From JAEZPW01 sp035629075 (GTDB lineage: Bacteria > Acidobacteriota > Terriglobia > Terriglobales > Acidobacteriaceae), in contig DASPIK010000049.1 in assembly GCA_035629075.1 (NCBI GenBank), forward strand, positions 17,347 through 81,346: a DNA stretch of 64,000 bases. The letters run 5' to 3'. A program made the position numbers and the translations under genes. A model generated the notes under the pieces. The model had not been told where the DNA came from. It was given only the letters and a program-made list of their open reading frames with translations, and did no database searches. Shown piece by piece: positions 1 to 7,987 of the stretch. Within the stretch, counting starts at the first letter, position 1. Each line of letters starts with the position of its first letter.

Positions 1-1116
1 CAGCCTCTGAATCAGGTTTTCAAGCTCGCGAACGTTGCCGGGCCAGTGATAATTACGGAAAGCGAGCAGGACTTCATCGGAAAACTTTGGTTCGGGCTTG
101 CCTAGTTCCAGAGCGTATTTACTCGCGAAGTGCTGGGTTAGCAGCAGAATGTCGTCTCCTCGATCGCGCAGCGGTGGAATCGGGACGGTGAGAACATTCA
201 GGCGAAAGTACAGATCATCCCGGAAGAGCTCTTTCCTAACCAGGACAGAGAGGTCCTTATTCGTGGCGGCGACGATCCGGATGTCCAGTTTCCGTGGGCG
301 CGAAGATCCGACCATGCACACTTCGCGTTCCTGCAGCACGCGAAGGAGTTTTACCTGTGTGGACAATGTTGTGGCGCTGATCTCATCCAGAAATATCGTG
401 CCGCCGTCAGCAGCCTGAAAGAAGCCGGTGCGCGTGTCGGTCGCGCCGGTGAACGCTCCCTTCACGTATCCGAACAGCTCGCTTTCAAGCAGAGTTTCGG
501 GTATGGCAGAGCAGTTAACCGGCACGAACGCAGCTGAGGCGCGCGGGCTGCTGTAGTGAATTGCGCGGGCGACGAGTTCCTTGCCCGTCCCACTTTCGCC
601 AGTGATGAGTACTGTCGCAGACGTCGGCGCGGCCTTCGCAATGGTGTTGAACACGTTCTGCATGGCAGACGATTCGCCAACTAGCCCGTAGGGCGCTTGC
701 GAGCAACGATAGGACGGGACGTGCGCCGTGCGGCGGGAGCGCAGCTTTTCGAGGACGCTTGCTACCGCAGACAAAAGTTCTTCGTCGGTGAAAGGCTTCG
801 TAAGATACTCGGCAGCCCCTGCCTTGACGGCCCCGACCGCTCCCCCTACTGTCGGGTAGCCCGTGATCATCATCACTTCGGTGTCTTTGAAATTTTCGCG
901 AACGTGGCGCACAAGATCCAGTCCGCTGATCTTGGGCATCTTGTAGTCCGTTATGACCAGGTCGAAGGCTGATTGTTCGAGGGTGCGAACGGCCGCGGAG
1001 ACGTCACCAGCAGTAAAGACGCAGTATCCGGCAGCTTCGAGGTTGCGCTGCAGCACTTCGAGAGTATCCGGTGCATCATCAACCACGAGAATCTGCTCTT
1101 TTGCCGCAGGCTGCAT
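1..1116 (-). CDS. Sigma-54-dependent response regulator (NtrC family), C-terminus cut by window edge
   Basis: This is the DNA-binding half of a two-component system that activates sigma-54 promoters. The visible 372 codons run to base 1 without a stop, so the C-terminal Fis-type HTH lies outside. The receiver spans about residues 5-125, with acidic pair D13/D14, phosphoacceptor D57 and K107. The AAA+ domain has Walker A GESGTGKE at 173-180, the sigma-54 contact motif GAFTGA at 220-225 and Walker B ending in D244-E245. The ATG lies 5 bp after the stop of the kinase gene, so the two are co-transcribed and probably translationally coupled. The target genes cannot be read from this window. Family assignment is secure. 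Confidence 0.95.
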   Translation of the reverse strand, partial: MQPAAKEQILVVDDAPDTLEVLQRNLEAAGYCVFTAGDVSAAVRTLEQSAFDLVITDYKMPKISGLDLVRHVRENFKDTEVMMITGYPTVGGAVGAVKAGAAEYLTKPFTDEELLSAVASVLEKLRSRRTAHVPSYRCSQAPYGLVGESSAMQNVFNTIAKAAPTSATVLITGESGTGKELVARAIHYSSPRASAAFVPVNCSAIPETLLESELFGYVKGAFTGATDTRTGFFQAADGGTIFLDEISATTLSTQVKLLRVLQEREVCMVGSSRPRKLDIRIVAATNKDLSVLVRKELFRDDLYFRLNVLTVPIPPLRDRGDDILLLTQHFASKYALELGKPEPKFSDEVLLAFRNYHWPGNVRELENLIQRL

Positions 1117-1121
1117 TTCGT

Positions 1122-2264
1122 TTAAGTATCCCCTCTATCCGCCACGTCAGCAGAATCCGCCACAGGCAGACTGATTTCGAAACATGTCCCCCGGCCCACA
1201 TCGCTGGCGCAACGAATAACGCCGCCGTGAGATGCCACAATGCCGTGAACAACAGCGAGTCCGAGTCCGGTCCCCTGGTTGACCTGCTTGGTAGTGAAGA
1301 ACGGGGTGAAAATGTTTTTCTTCACGTCGTCTGTCATGCCCGTGCCGGTATCTTTGACCAGGAGCAAAGCGGCATCTCTTGTGTAACGTGTGCTGATGGT
1401 CAACGTACCGCCATCGGGCATTGCCTGAACCGCGTTGACCACCAGGTTCACCAACACTTGGTGCAACTGCGACGCATCGGCATGGATGTCAGGCAGGTCA
1501 GCGTCGAGATCGCGAACGATTACCACGGCGGCCTTGGCGCAGCGAGACTCCACAAAATACAGGCCATCGCTAACGATCTGGTTCAAGTTCAGGCGGACTT
1601 TTTCTGGCGGCATCTGTCTCGCGAAGGTCAGCAGCTTGTTAATCACCTCGCGGGCGTGCAGGCAATTCTTGACTATTTTTTCCAGGTCGCCGATAGCCTG
1701 CGCGGGGAGCTCCGGCACTTTCTTTGCGAGCTGCGCAAAGCCCAGAATGTTAGCTAGTGGCTCGTTGATCTCGTGGGCAACGCCGGCAGCCAGTTGCCCG
1801 ATCGTAGCAAGGCGATCGGCGTGCCGAAGTTGGTCCTGCAACTGCGCCTTGTGACTCTCATTCTCACGACGTTCTATGATGAACGAAATTTCGCGAGCCG
1901 CCATCTCAAGAAGAGCGACCTCTTCTTCGAGGAACGGCGGACGGGATGTTGACGAAAGTTGTGCAGTGTAACAAAACTCCACTGACCCCCGCTCAATACC
2001 GGACACGATCAGGTCCGCGACCTGCCGATGTACTGGTTTCAAAGAATGTTCCGTCGCGAATACACGGCCATTGAAGACGATCTTGGCTGATGCGACTTCC
2101 GGATACTGAAGCGCGGGAGGCAGAAGTTCCACAATTCTCTGCAAGGCCTCATCGAGCGGAAAGTCACTCTGTTGAGCGACCCGCGCGATGCCGTATAGGC
2201 ACGTCAATTCCTTGACGCGCTCTCGTAGTGCCCACTCGGTGCTTTCGCCCGGTTGCGCTAGCAT
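1122..2264 (-). CDS. Sensor histidine kinase with GAF-like input domain
   Basis: This 380-residue kinase has no obvious membrane segment, so it is probably cytosolic. Residues 20-130 look like a GAF-type sensor. The H-box HEINEPLA places the phosphorylated His at about 164. An N-box (NLVVNAVQAM) near 270, G1 box DTGTGM near 317 and G2 box GTGLGL near 340 complete the catalytic domain. It lies 5 bp upstream of the NtrC-type regulator, which is its likely partner. HEIN-type H-boxes are typical of NtrB-like kinases that pair with sigma-54 activators. The signal sensed is unknown. A stretch of about 240 bp separates it from the upstream LysR gene and probably holds its promoter. Confidence 0.93.
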   Translation of the reverse strand: MLAQPGESTEWALRERVKELTCLYGIARVAQQSDFPLDEALQRIVELLPPALQYPEVASAKIVFNGRVFATEHSLKPVHRQVADLIVSGIERGSVEFCYTAQLSSTSRPPFLEEEVALLEMAAREISFIIERRENESHKAQLQDQLRHADRLATIGQLAAGVAHEINEPLANILGFAQLAKKVPELPAQAIGDLEKIVKNCLHAREVINKLLTFARQMPPEKVRLNLNQIVSDGLYFVESRCAKAAVVIVRDLDADLPDIHADASQLHQVLVNLVVNAVQAMPDGGTLTISTRYTRDAALLLVKDTGTGMTDDVKKNIFTPFFTTKQVNQGTGLGLAVVHGIVASHGGVIRCASDVGRGTCFEISLPVADSADVADRGDT

Positions 2265-2506
2265 AGTCCGACGATACTACAAAGATTCACCAACAGTTCC
2301 GTGATGGACGTCACCAGCCCAATGGCAGAATGATCGGCCGGTGTTTTGGACGATTGCAAAGAAGCCCATGTGGCGGGAATGCTCCGGCTCCGGCGTCACG
2401 TGCCCAGCTTGTCTCCGGCAGTGCTGGTGCGACGCGGGAACATGCGTAGGAGACTGCATCGCCAATCATGGCGCGAGCCACACTTAAATTGCTTTCGGGC
2501 TGGCAA

Positions 2507-3418
2507 CTACGCGCGTCCGTTCTTGAAAATCTTGTTCCTCGCTGCTTCGGAGATTGCGATGACGGCAGGGTGCTGCAACTTTCTTTCCGCAGAGATGGCG
2601 TAGAACTGCATTCGAACTTTGTTGGTACGGCCTATGATTCGCACCCCTTTCATCTTCTGCATTTGATTCTCAAAAACCGAGGGCACGGGATAGACTCCAG
2701 CCCCGGTTTCTCCGAATGCGCGCAGCAGCGCGTCATCTTCGAACTCTCCAACGACGTTCGGGTGCACAGCCTGCGACTCGAGCCAGTAGTCGAGGCCGCG
2801 ACGCAGGGCCGTGTTGTCCGTGGGCAAAAAGCAGGGCGCCCCGTCAAGACACTGGGGGAAGTTTCGGCGGAACCGGCCGGCGATTTTAGACGCGACGACG
2901 AACATGACGTCACATTGCCCAAGCAAGTGGCTATAGCCACGAATGCTCAAGTTAGGATCGATCGGCGCGTCTGAGAGCACCACGTCCAACTCGTGCGTAG
3001 CCAACCGTGCCAACAACTGCGACGACGTAGCCTCCCGGCACACGATGCGGACGGGTTCTCTCAGGTGCGTTGCCGGTTCGAGCAGTAGTTGCGCAATGGT
3101 CTTGGGCACCGCATCGACCACACCTACATCAAGTCGCAGCGGGCGGCCAATGGGTCTGTTCTTAACGACGTCCATGAGTTCGCGTCCGAGAGAGAAGATG
3201 TCTTCCGCATAACTGAAAACAGTCCTGCCCATCTCCGTGAGGACAAGACGTCGCCCGGAACGTGCCAGCAGCTTCTCCCCGAGTTGATTTTCAAGCAGGC
3301 GCAACTGTGTGCTGATGGCTGGCGGTGACACCCGCAATTCACTGCTCGCCTTGTTAATGCTTCCCGCCCTGACCACAGTCCAGAAGTACAAGAGGTGGTG
3401 ATAATTCAGCCACTCCAT
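2507..3418 (-). CDS. LysR-family transcriptional regulator, NhaR-like
   Basis: A 303-residue LysR regulator. The winged HTH covers about residues 5-64, starting with NYHHLLYFWTVVRAGS, which resembles the NhaR subfamily start (NYNHLYYFW). The rest is a periplasmic-binding-like effector domain, and the segment RPLRLDVGVVDAVPKT is also NhaR-like. E. coli NhaR senses Na+ and activates the antiporter gene nhaA, but no antiporter is present nearby. The gene is divergent from a hibernation-factor-like gene with about 125 bp between them, so it may control that gene or itself. Subfamily is inferred from motif resemblance. Confidence 0.85.
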   Translation of the reverse strand: MEWLNYHHLLYFWTVVRAGSINKASSELRVSPPAISTQLRLLENQLGEKLLARSGRRLVLTEMGRTVFSYAEDIFSLGRELMDVVKNRPIGRPLRLDVGVVDAVPKTIAQLLLEPATHLREPVRIVCREATSSQLLARLATHELDVVLSDAPIDPNLSIRGYSHLLGQCDVMFVVASKIAGRFRRNFPQCLDGAPCFLPTDNTALRRGLDYWLESQAVHPNVVGEFEDDALLRAFGETGAGVYPVPSVFENQMQKMKGVRIIGRTNKVRMQFYAISAERKLQHPAVIAISEAARNKIFKNGRA

Positions 3419-3544
3419 CGCATTCTCCAGTTAACACCCAATGTTAATAAAATCTTATCACTACAACGCAGTTTATGTACTTTTAGTGATTGATCGTTGT
3501 TCGTATAGTTGGCTTAGGTGGAAACAACAACGAGGAGGCACCGT

Positions 3545-3874
3545 ATGCAAATCGATGTTCGCACTCACAGTCTCGATCTTGCCGAAGTATTGAAATCATA
3601 CTTGGAGCGCCGGCTGCGTTTTGCCCTGAGCAGATTCGGAGAGCGTGTAGGGCAGATCACGGTTCGGCTTAGCAGAAATGCGAGAACCGAGGTGGAGTGC
3701 CGAATAAGCACGGAACTGAAGCCGTTCGGCAGGGTTGCCGTCGAGGAAGCTGATACGGACCTGTTCGCTGCGATTGATCGCGCTACCGGACGAATCGGGC
3801 GCCTGTTCGGCCGCGAACTGCAGCGCACGCACGATGCTCGGGTTGGGCGCGAGTCCGTAAGGCTGGCAGCGTGA
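3545..3874 (+). CDS. HPF/RaiA-family ribosome hibernation factor (short form)
   Basis: A 109-residue protein of the sigma-54-modulation/ribosome-associated inhibitor family, which binds the 30S subunit in stationary phase and inactivates ribosomes. The N-terminus MQIDVRTHSLDLAEVLKSYL and the basic loop ERRLRFALSRFGERV fit the family's beta-alpha fold. The ATG at 3545 was chosen because GAGGAGG lies just upstream. An in-frame start at 3518 would add nine residues and lacks such a site. There is no C-terminal dimerisation domain, so it is short-HPF or YfiA-like. It is divergent from the LysR gene. Exact symbol (hpf or raiA) cannot be decided. Confidence 0.8.
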   Translation: MQIDVRTHSLDLAEVLKSYLERRLRFALSRFGERVGQITVRLSRNARTEVECRISTELKPFGRVAVEEADTDLFAAIDRATGRIGRLFGRELQRTHDARVGRESVRLAA

Positions 3875-4361
3875 GGCGCTGGCAACAATACACAAACGTG
3901 CGTTCGCAGCCCGTGGAAAGGAGGGCGCGGTGAGGTTTCAGAGGTTTGAGCAATTCAGTGAATGCGGTTGCACTCGAGCGCCACAGAGCTGTTATGAACG
4001 CGCTGAAGGGCATCGTTCGCCAAGTGGAAGGCAAAACATTTATCGCGGTCGAAATCGCCGGGCGTCCAGACCAGGCGGCGACTCGGGCCATGAATTGTGA
4101 AGATAACGGCCCATCCGAGGCACATTTGCGACCGCCCGTACATCACAGATCCTGATGCAGATGGTGAACATGTTGACTTGCTGCCTGGCTGACATTGCCG
4201 ACCCGCGGACGCATGCGAAACGTGCGCACTGGAATTTAAACGGAGTTCAGTCTTTTGCTGACCGAAGTTGTAAAGCAGGCTGACAGGGGGCCTGTGGCTT
4301 CTGGGAGCACATCTGCAGGTTGAGGTGAGTGATGATCGACCGACGTCAGGGGAGGAGCAGC
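3875..4361 (+). other. Weakly coding stretch between the hibernation-factor and zinc-ribbon genes
   Basis: About 490 bp without a convincing gene. One small open frame (3946-4155, TTG start, 69 codons) reads plausibly in its first half (AVALERHRAVMNALKGIV...) but has no recognised domain. Reverse-strand open frames here are rich in Arg, Cys and Ser and look like antisense shadows. No terminator with a clear U-tract was seen. Confidence 0.4.
3946..4155 (+). CDS. Possible small protein, unknown
   Basis: A 69-codon frame opening with TTG. A weak purine stretch precedes it. The first 48 residues have normal amino-acid composition, but the tail (PSEAHLRPPVHHRS) looks non-coding. No family is recognised. 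It could be a decayed gene or chance. Confidence 0.25.
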   Translation: MSNSVNAVALERHRAVMNALKGIVRQVEGKTFIAVEIAGRPDQAATRAMNCEDNGPSEAHLRPPVHHRS

Positions 4362-4646
4362 ATGCATGATTTGAAGCATTTCCGCGAATACGGCCTGGAC
4401 AACACGCTCGCGGACACGTTTCCGTGTAGCGATGCTTTGTCCTCGATTCCAAATCCGAACAATCCACATCATCAGGACTTAGGGGGGAATATGGCGGTTC
4501 AGCAAAACACATCAGAACGCCGCTATTTGCAGCGGGAGTGCCCGATCTGCGGCTACACGCATCTCGTCGCGGTAAGCGAGTTTCACGATTCACTGATCTG
4601 TGAAAAATGCGGTTACGTAATCCCCGCCAAGAAAAAGGCAGCGTGA
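4362..4646 (+). CDS. Small zinc-ribbon protein with DTFPxSD-type N-terminal motif
   Basis: A 94-residue protein from the ATG at 4362, which follows a strong GGGGAGG site. An upstream ATG at 4329 also has a usable site, and an internal ATG at 4491 after a run of G could give a 51-residue ribbon-only product. The N-terminal part contains LDNTLADTFPCSDALSSIP, resembling the DTFPASDPP motif of small uncharacterised bacterial proteins. The C-terminal part has a four-Cys ribbon, CPICG with CEKCG about 21 residues later, and ends in a basic tail. It may bind zinc and nucleic acid. It converges with rnk. Function is unknown. Confidence 0.65.
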   Translation: MHDLKHFREYGLDNTLADTFPCSDALSSIPNPNNPHHQDLGGNMAVQQNTSERRYLQRECPICGYTHLVAVSEFHDSLICEKCGYVIPAKKKAA

Positions 4647-4821
4647 GCGAGCACGGCTGGCGCAGGCGTTCTCCGGGTGCCAGCCCCCACTCATTGCCGG
4701 CGAAGGCGATCCGCGCCGGTTTCATCTTGTTGAACTTAGGCCCAGGCCTGAGTGGCCGTGCTGAGCGTTGCAAGGTTCTCGCAAGGCGAGCCGCAGTGGG
4801 CGCGCCTTGCTCGTCACACTT

Positions 4822-5229
4822 TTACGCTGCGACACCCGCGGATTCCGGCTGGTATTCAATTGCATCAATCCGCAGCCGGCGCAAGCCTCCGGGCGTTTCC
4901 CACTCGATCTCGCTGCCCACCTTGAACCCAAGCAGCGCCGTCCCAATCGGCGCCAGGACCGAGATCATGTTCTTCGACGCATTCGCATCACGCGGAAAAA
5001 CGACTTGGTAGGTCGCTTCTTTCCCGGTGTCCAGGTCAGTGACGCGGACCCGAGAATTCATTGTGACCACGTCGGCCGAAACTTGCTTTCCGGACACAAC
5101 CTTGGCCCGGCTCAACTCACCTTCTAGGCGGTCGAGCAGGGTCTGGTCGCGCCACTGTAGTCTCGCGGAATCGATTAACTGCTGCAGGCGAGTCAGGTCA
5201 CGCTCGGTGATAACGATCTGAGTGCTCAC
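4822..5229 (-). CDS. rnk: Rnk-like GreA/GreB-family RNA polymerase-binding protein
   Basis: A 135-residue protein with a short N-terminal helical segment (about 1-50) and a Gre-C / FKBP-like C-terminal domain with VRVTDLDTGKEATYQVVFP and SVLAPIGTALLGFKVGSEIE. Rnk binds RNA polymerase in the secondary-channel region and was named as a regulator of nucleoside diphosphate kinase. The length and the short coiled region separate it from true GreA/GreB, which are near 158 residues with a long coiled coil. It starts with GTG inside a GTGA overlap with the upstream gene, so translation is coupled. Confidence 0.85.
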   Translation of the reverse strand: MSTQIVITERDLTRLQQLIDSARLQWRDQTLLDRLEGELSRAKVVSGKQVSADVVTMNSRVRVTDLDTGKEATYQVVFPRDANASKNMISVLAPIGTALLGFKVGSEIEWETPGGLRRLRIDAIEYQPESAGVAA

Positions 5230-5723
5230 TGTAAGTTCCTCCCCTTCACGACTAATTGCCGCTCGACCGGCTTGAAGGCTGAATTGCGGCCCGCAGGCTC
5301 GTAGTGCTGTGCTTTTTGAATGTGACCGGCGACGGCGAGAATGCGCGCAGTATGCAGGCTGAACCGCTTGCCTCCCTGCACGCGCACAATTTCGAGACCG
5401 TTCAGGTTCTCGTTTTCGACAGTTCTGGTGGCCTTACGGAGAGCATTCGCAAGCGCTGACGGTTCGTCTTTGCCGAACGCGCTGACGTCGACGATTGGCT
5501 CCATTCGGAAGAACCGCCACCCCGAATCAGCCACCAACTGCTTCAGTGCGGAGGCGCATGTCGGGTCCAGGATGCGCCAATACCCGTAGCACCTTCCGTC
5601 AACGAAAACGTCTTTTGGAAGGCGCAGCATGCGTAGATACACGAGCAGACTTCCGGGCCTCAGCCATTGCGCCAGGCTTGCACCATGCCCGCTTGCGGGG
5701 CAGGGGGTACTGTCGTTGTTCAT
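5226..5723 (-). CDS. Conserved hypothetical protein coupled to rnk
   Basis: A 165-residue frame from ATG 5723; the same frame stays open to a GTG at 5936. No strong ribosome-binding site decides the start, but the extra upstream 71 residues look non-coding. The core, with LRLPKDVFVDGRCYGYWRI, DSGWRFFRMEPIVDVSAFG and an alternating-hydrophobic C-terminal half ending in HIQKAQHYEP, reads as a genuine small globular protein. It resembles small conserved proteins of unknown function seen elsewhere, but I cannot name a family. Its TGA overlaps the GTG of rnk. Confidence 0.6.
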   Translation of the reverse strand: MNNDSTPCPASGHGASLAQWLRPGSLLVYLRMLRLPKDVFVDGRCYGYWRILDPTCASALKQLVADSGWRFFRMEPIVDVSAFGKDEPSALANALRKATRTVENENLNGLEIVRVQGGKRFSLHTARILAVAGHIQKAQHYEPAGRNSAFKPVERQLVVKGRNLQ

Positions 5724-6263
5724 TCGAATTGTCGTGTCGCGCGAAACCGGCGACAAGACGGTCGCATGTTTCAAGACTGATCCTCTCAATTGTGATCTCG
5801 GGGTCGACTGTTCGGCGCTTTCTCGGACCGCTTGGCTTTTGCCTGTCTCGAATCGGATCCGGTCGTAAGCCTTCGCGGTATCAGCGCCGGAAGAGAGCGG
5901 CTGTCGAGTGGCGCAATCGGTCAGTTCGTGAAACACACCGATTCAATTGAGAATTCATAGCGCCACCACCCTCCACAGTTACGTTACGAAAGAACGCCAG
6001 CGCAGAAAAGTACATAAATTGCCCTTGTTCGTTAAGCGTAACTTAAGTATCGCGTAGCACGGCACGTCGGCTGTCGAGAACGTTGCCAATCGTCGGTACG
6101 CACACAACTTCGGCAGTCCTTGAAGGCACACACTTCGGCAAGCGACCTTTGTGGCCGCATCGGAGTACATCTGCAGTTTGGAATTGACTGTCTTGAGAAG
6201 GCGCGGAGCCTTGCGCACACTTAAATCGGGATGACAGCCAGCCGAAAGAGACTGCCTGCGATC
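5724..6263. other. Intergenic stretch with imperfect repeats
   Basis: About 540 bp with no supported gene if the short start of the upstream hypothetical gene is right. It holds an imperfect inverted repeat, GTTACGTTACGAA near 5980 against TTCGTTAAGCGTAAC near 6029. It also holds two near-identical direct copies of a CACACAACTTCGGCAG-like unit around 6102-6145. The region lies upstream of the hypothetical-rnk pair and downstream of a hydrolase, so promoter and terminator signals are expected, but none is clear. Confidence 0.4.
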
Positions 6264-7952
6264 TCACTCTATGCGACGCGCAGGCATGTTGGCGGCGTTC
6301 TGGTGCAGAATCACCTGGTTTACCTTCCCGGCGTCCCTTACGAAAGTGATTTGGGCATCGACCTCCTTCAGGAACCAATTGGTCTCGGATTCCGCGAGCA
6401 TCTCGAAACGCGGCTGCCCGGTAGCTTGCAGGAACAGCGCTCCCTTTTCGCTCGTGATTGTGAGAATGAAATTAGGCGCCAGCTCATACTTGCCGACGTA
6501 CGCCGCCGAGATCTCCGAAGCCACTGTTATGCTCTTGCGTACCGGGGTGGCGGCTGAAACCCTCTTCGCACGTTGCTCGATTCCGCCCTGGTGAAGAATA
6601 AGTTGAAACACCTGTCCTTTGGCGTCCTTCTCGAACGTGATCTGGGCATCAACTTCTGTTAGGAAGTAGCCCGTGACGCTTTCGGGATGGATTTGAAGGC
6701 GCCCCTGCCCGGTGGCTTGCTCGTAGAGTTTGTTGCCTTCGCGCGTGATCGTGATCTTGAATGCCGGGGTGAATTCGTAAACGCCCACGTACTCGTCGTA
6801 AATCTTCGGATCGACGGCAATCTCCTTGTGCTCTTTCGTTGGGGTCAATTTCGCGAGTTCGTGGTGCGGGTCTAAGAGGTGCCGTCCGATGTCGTCGATG
6901 TCGTTTGCTGAATTAGAGAGCACGACGATCCCGATTTGTCTTCTGGGGTCGAATCCGATGAAAGAGTGATATCCGCCGGTTCCACCATTGTGCCAAATGA
7001 TTTCGTTGCCGAAGCGGTTGAGGATGTGCCATCCGATCGCAATCTCCACGTTTCCCCTAGCAGCGGAGTGCCGTTTAGAGAGCATAGCCTTCATCGCCGG
7101 TTCGAGCCGAGACGTCTTTATGCCCATGTTCGCGGCCAGGAACGTAAGCATGTCCTTAACAGTTGAACGAATGGCACCCGCACCGGCCAGGGTGGGAATG
7201 TCCCAATTGGAGGTTCGCCTCAGCGCTGCCGTGTGGCCTGGGACAAGACGCACCCGCATGTCGGGGGTAAGTGCAATGCCGGTACTCTTCATCCCAAGCG
7301 GCTGGAGGATTCGTTCGCGCAAGAGCGTTTCGTAGTCGGTGCCGGCACGCAGCGCGAGCGAATGACCCAGCAACCCCGCCCCGAGATTGGAGTACTCATA
7401 TTGTTCGCCGACGTCTCGCGTCAGTTGATACTTGGAAAGAAACTCGTACATCTGCTGAACGGTGTAGTCGGCGTAGGGATTCGTGGGATCTTTCGGAGCG
7501 ATGTTCGAAGGCATACGGGGCAGACCCGATACATGCATCGCCAGGTCAACCAAAGTGATTACTTTTCCATTGCGGGACGGTAGGAGAACGGTGGTGGGCA
7601 GGTATTTCGCAACCGGGTCCTCTAGCTTCACCTCGCCGCGCTGCACCATGTCCATGAGCAGCAATGCCGTGAAGACTTTGCTGATCGAACCGATCTCGAA
7701 GACGCTGTCGGCGGAAAGGGCGCGATTGTCCTGTTCGTCGTGTGCTCCGTAGGCGACCACGCTCGTGCCCTGTGCCGTGACAACTCCGACCACTATGCCC
7801 CTGCTCTTCTTGTACGTGTCGATCCGATCTGCAAGGATCTGCCGAACTTTGGAGTCGGACGGCGCCAAAGAAGCTGGCGCTTGCGCCCCAGAGAACCGAC
7901 AGGTCAACGCAAGGAGCAGCAGTACTACTGAGCGGACCAGCTTAGTGTTCAT
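6264..7952 (-). CDS. Secreted serine hydrolase, class-C beta-lactamase fold, with duplicated C-terminal domain
   Basis: A 562-residue exported protein with a signal peptide (residues 1-24, ending SGAQA). The beta-lactamase/peptidase S12 fold carries SISK (nucleophile S89, K92), Y187-S188-N189 and HNGG at 321-324 in place of KTG. This family includes D-alanyl-D-alanine carboxypeptidases, D-aminopeptidases and esterases. The C-terminal part has two tandem copies of a DUF3471-like unit (about 388-456 and 485-551), sharing YVGxYE, QATGQ and EVDAQITF. It is the last gene of the leftward GntR operon. The presence of three relatives nearby suggests a peptide or D-peptide substrate, but the substrate is unproven. 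Confidence 0.9.
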   Translation of the reverse strand: MNTKLVRSVVLLLLALTCRFSGAQAPASLAPSDSKVRQILADRIDTYKKSRGIVVGVVTAQGTSVVAYGAHDEQDNRALSADSVFEIGSISKVFTALLLMDMVQRGEVKLEDPVAKYLPTTVLLPSRNGKVITLVDLAMHVSGLPRMPSNIAPKDPTNPYADYTVQQMYEFLSKYQLTRDVGEQYEYSNLGAGLLGHSLALRAGTDYETLLRERILQPLGMKSTGIALTPDMRVRLVPGHTAALRRTSNWDIPTLAGAGAIRSTVKDMLTFLAANMGIKTSRLEPAMKAMLSKRHSAARGNVEIAIGWHILNRFGNEIIWHNGGTGGYHSFIGFDPRRQIGIVVLSNSANDIDDIGRHLLDPHHELAKLTPTKEHKEIAVDPKIYDEYVGVYEFTPAFKITITREGNKLYEQATGQGRLQIHPESVTGYFLTEVDAQITFEKDAKGQVFQLILHQGGIEQRAKRVSAATPVRKSITVASEISAAYVGKYELAPNFILTITSEKGALFLQATGQPRFEMLAESETNWFLKEVDAQITFVRDAGKVNQVILHQNAANMPARRIE

Positions 7953-7987
7953 GCAGTCTCCGTCGCTCCATGGAAGTGGACAGCCCT

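Noticed and set aside
1071..1757. 228-codon plus-strand frame across kinase gene
   Set aside because: Antisense to a secure histidine kinase with complete motifs. No family likeness.
3955..4773. 272-codon open frame on the minus strand
   Set aside because: It is antisense to the zinc-ribbon gene, rich in Arg, Cys, Ser and Pro, with no domain likeness and no good ribosome-binding site.
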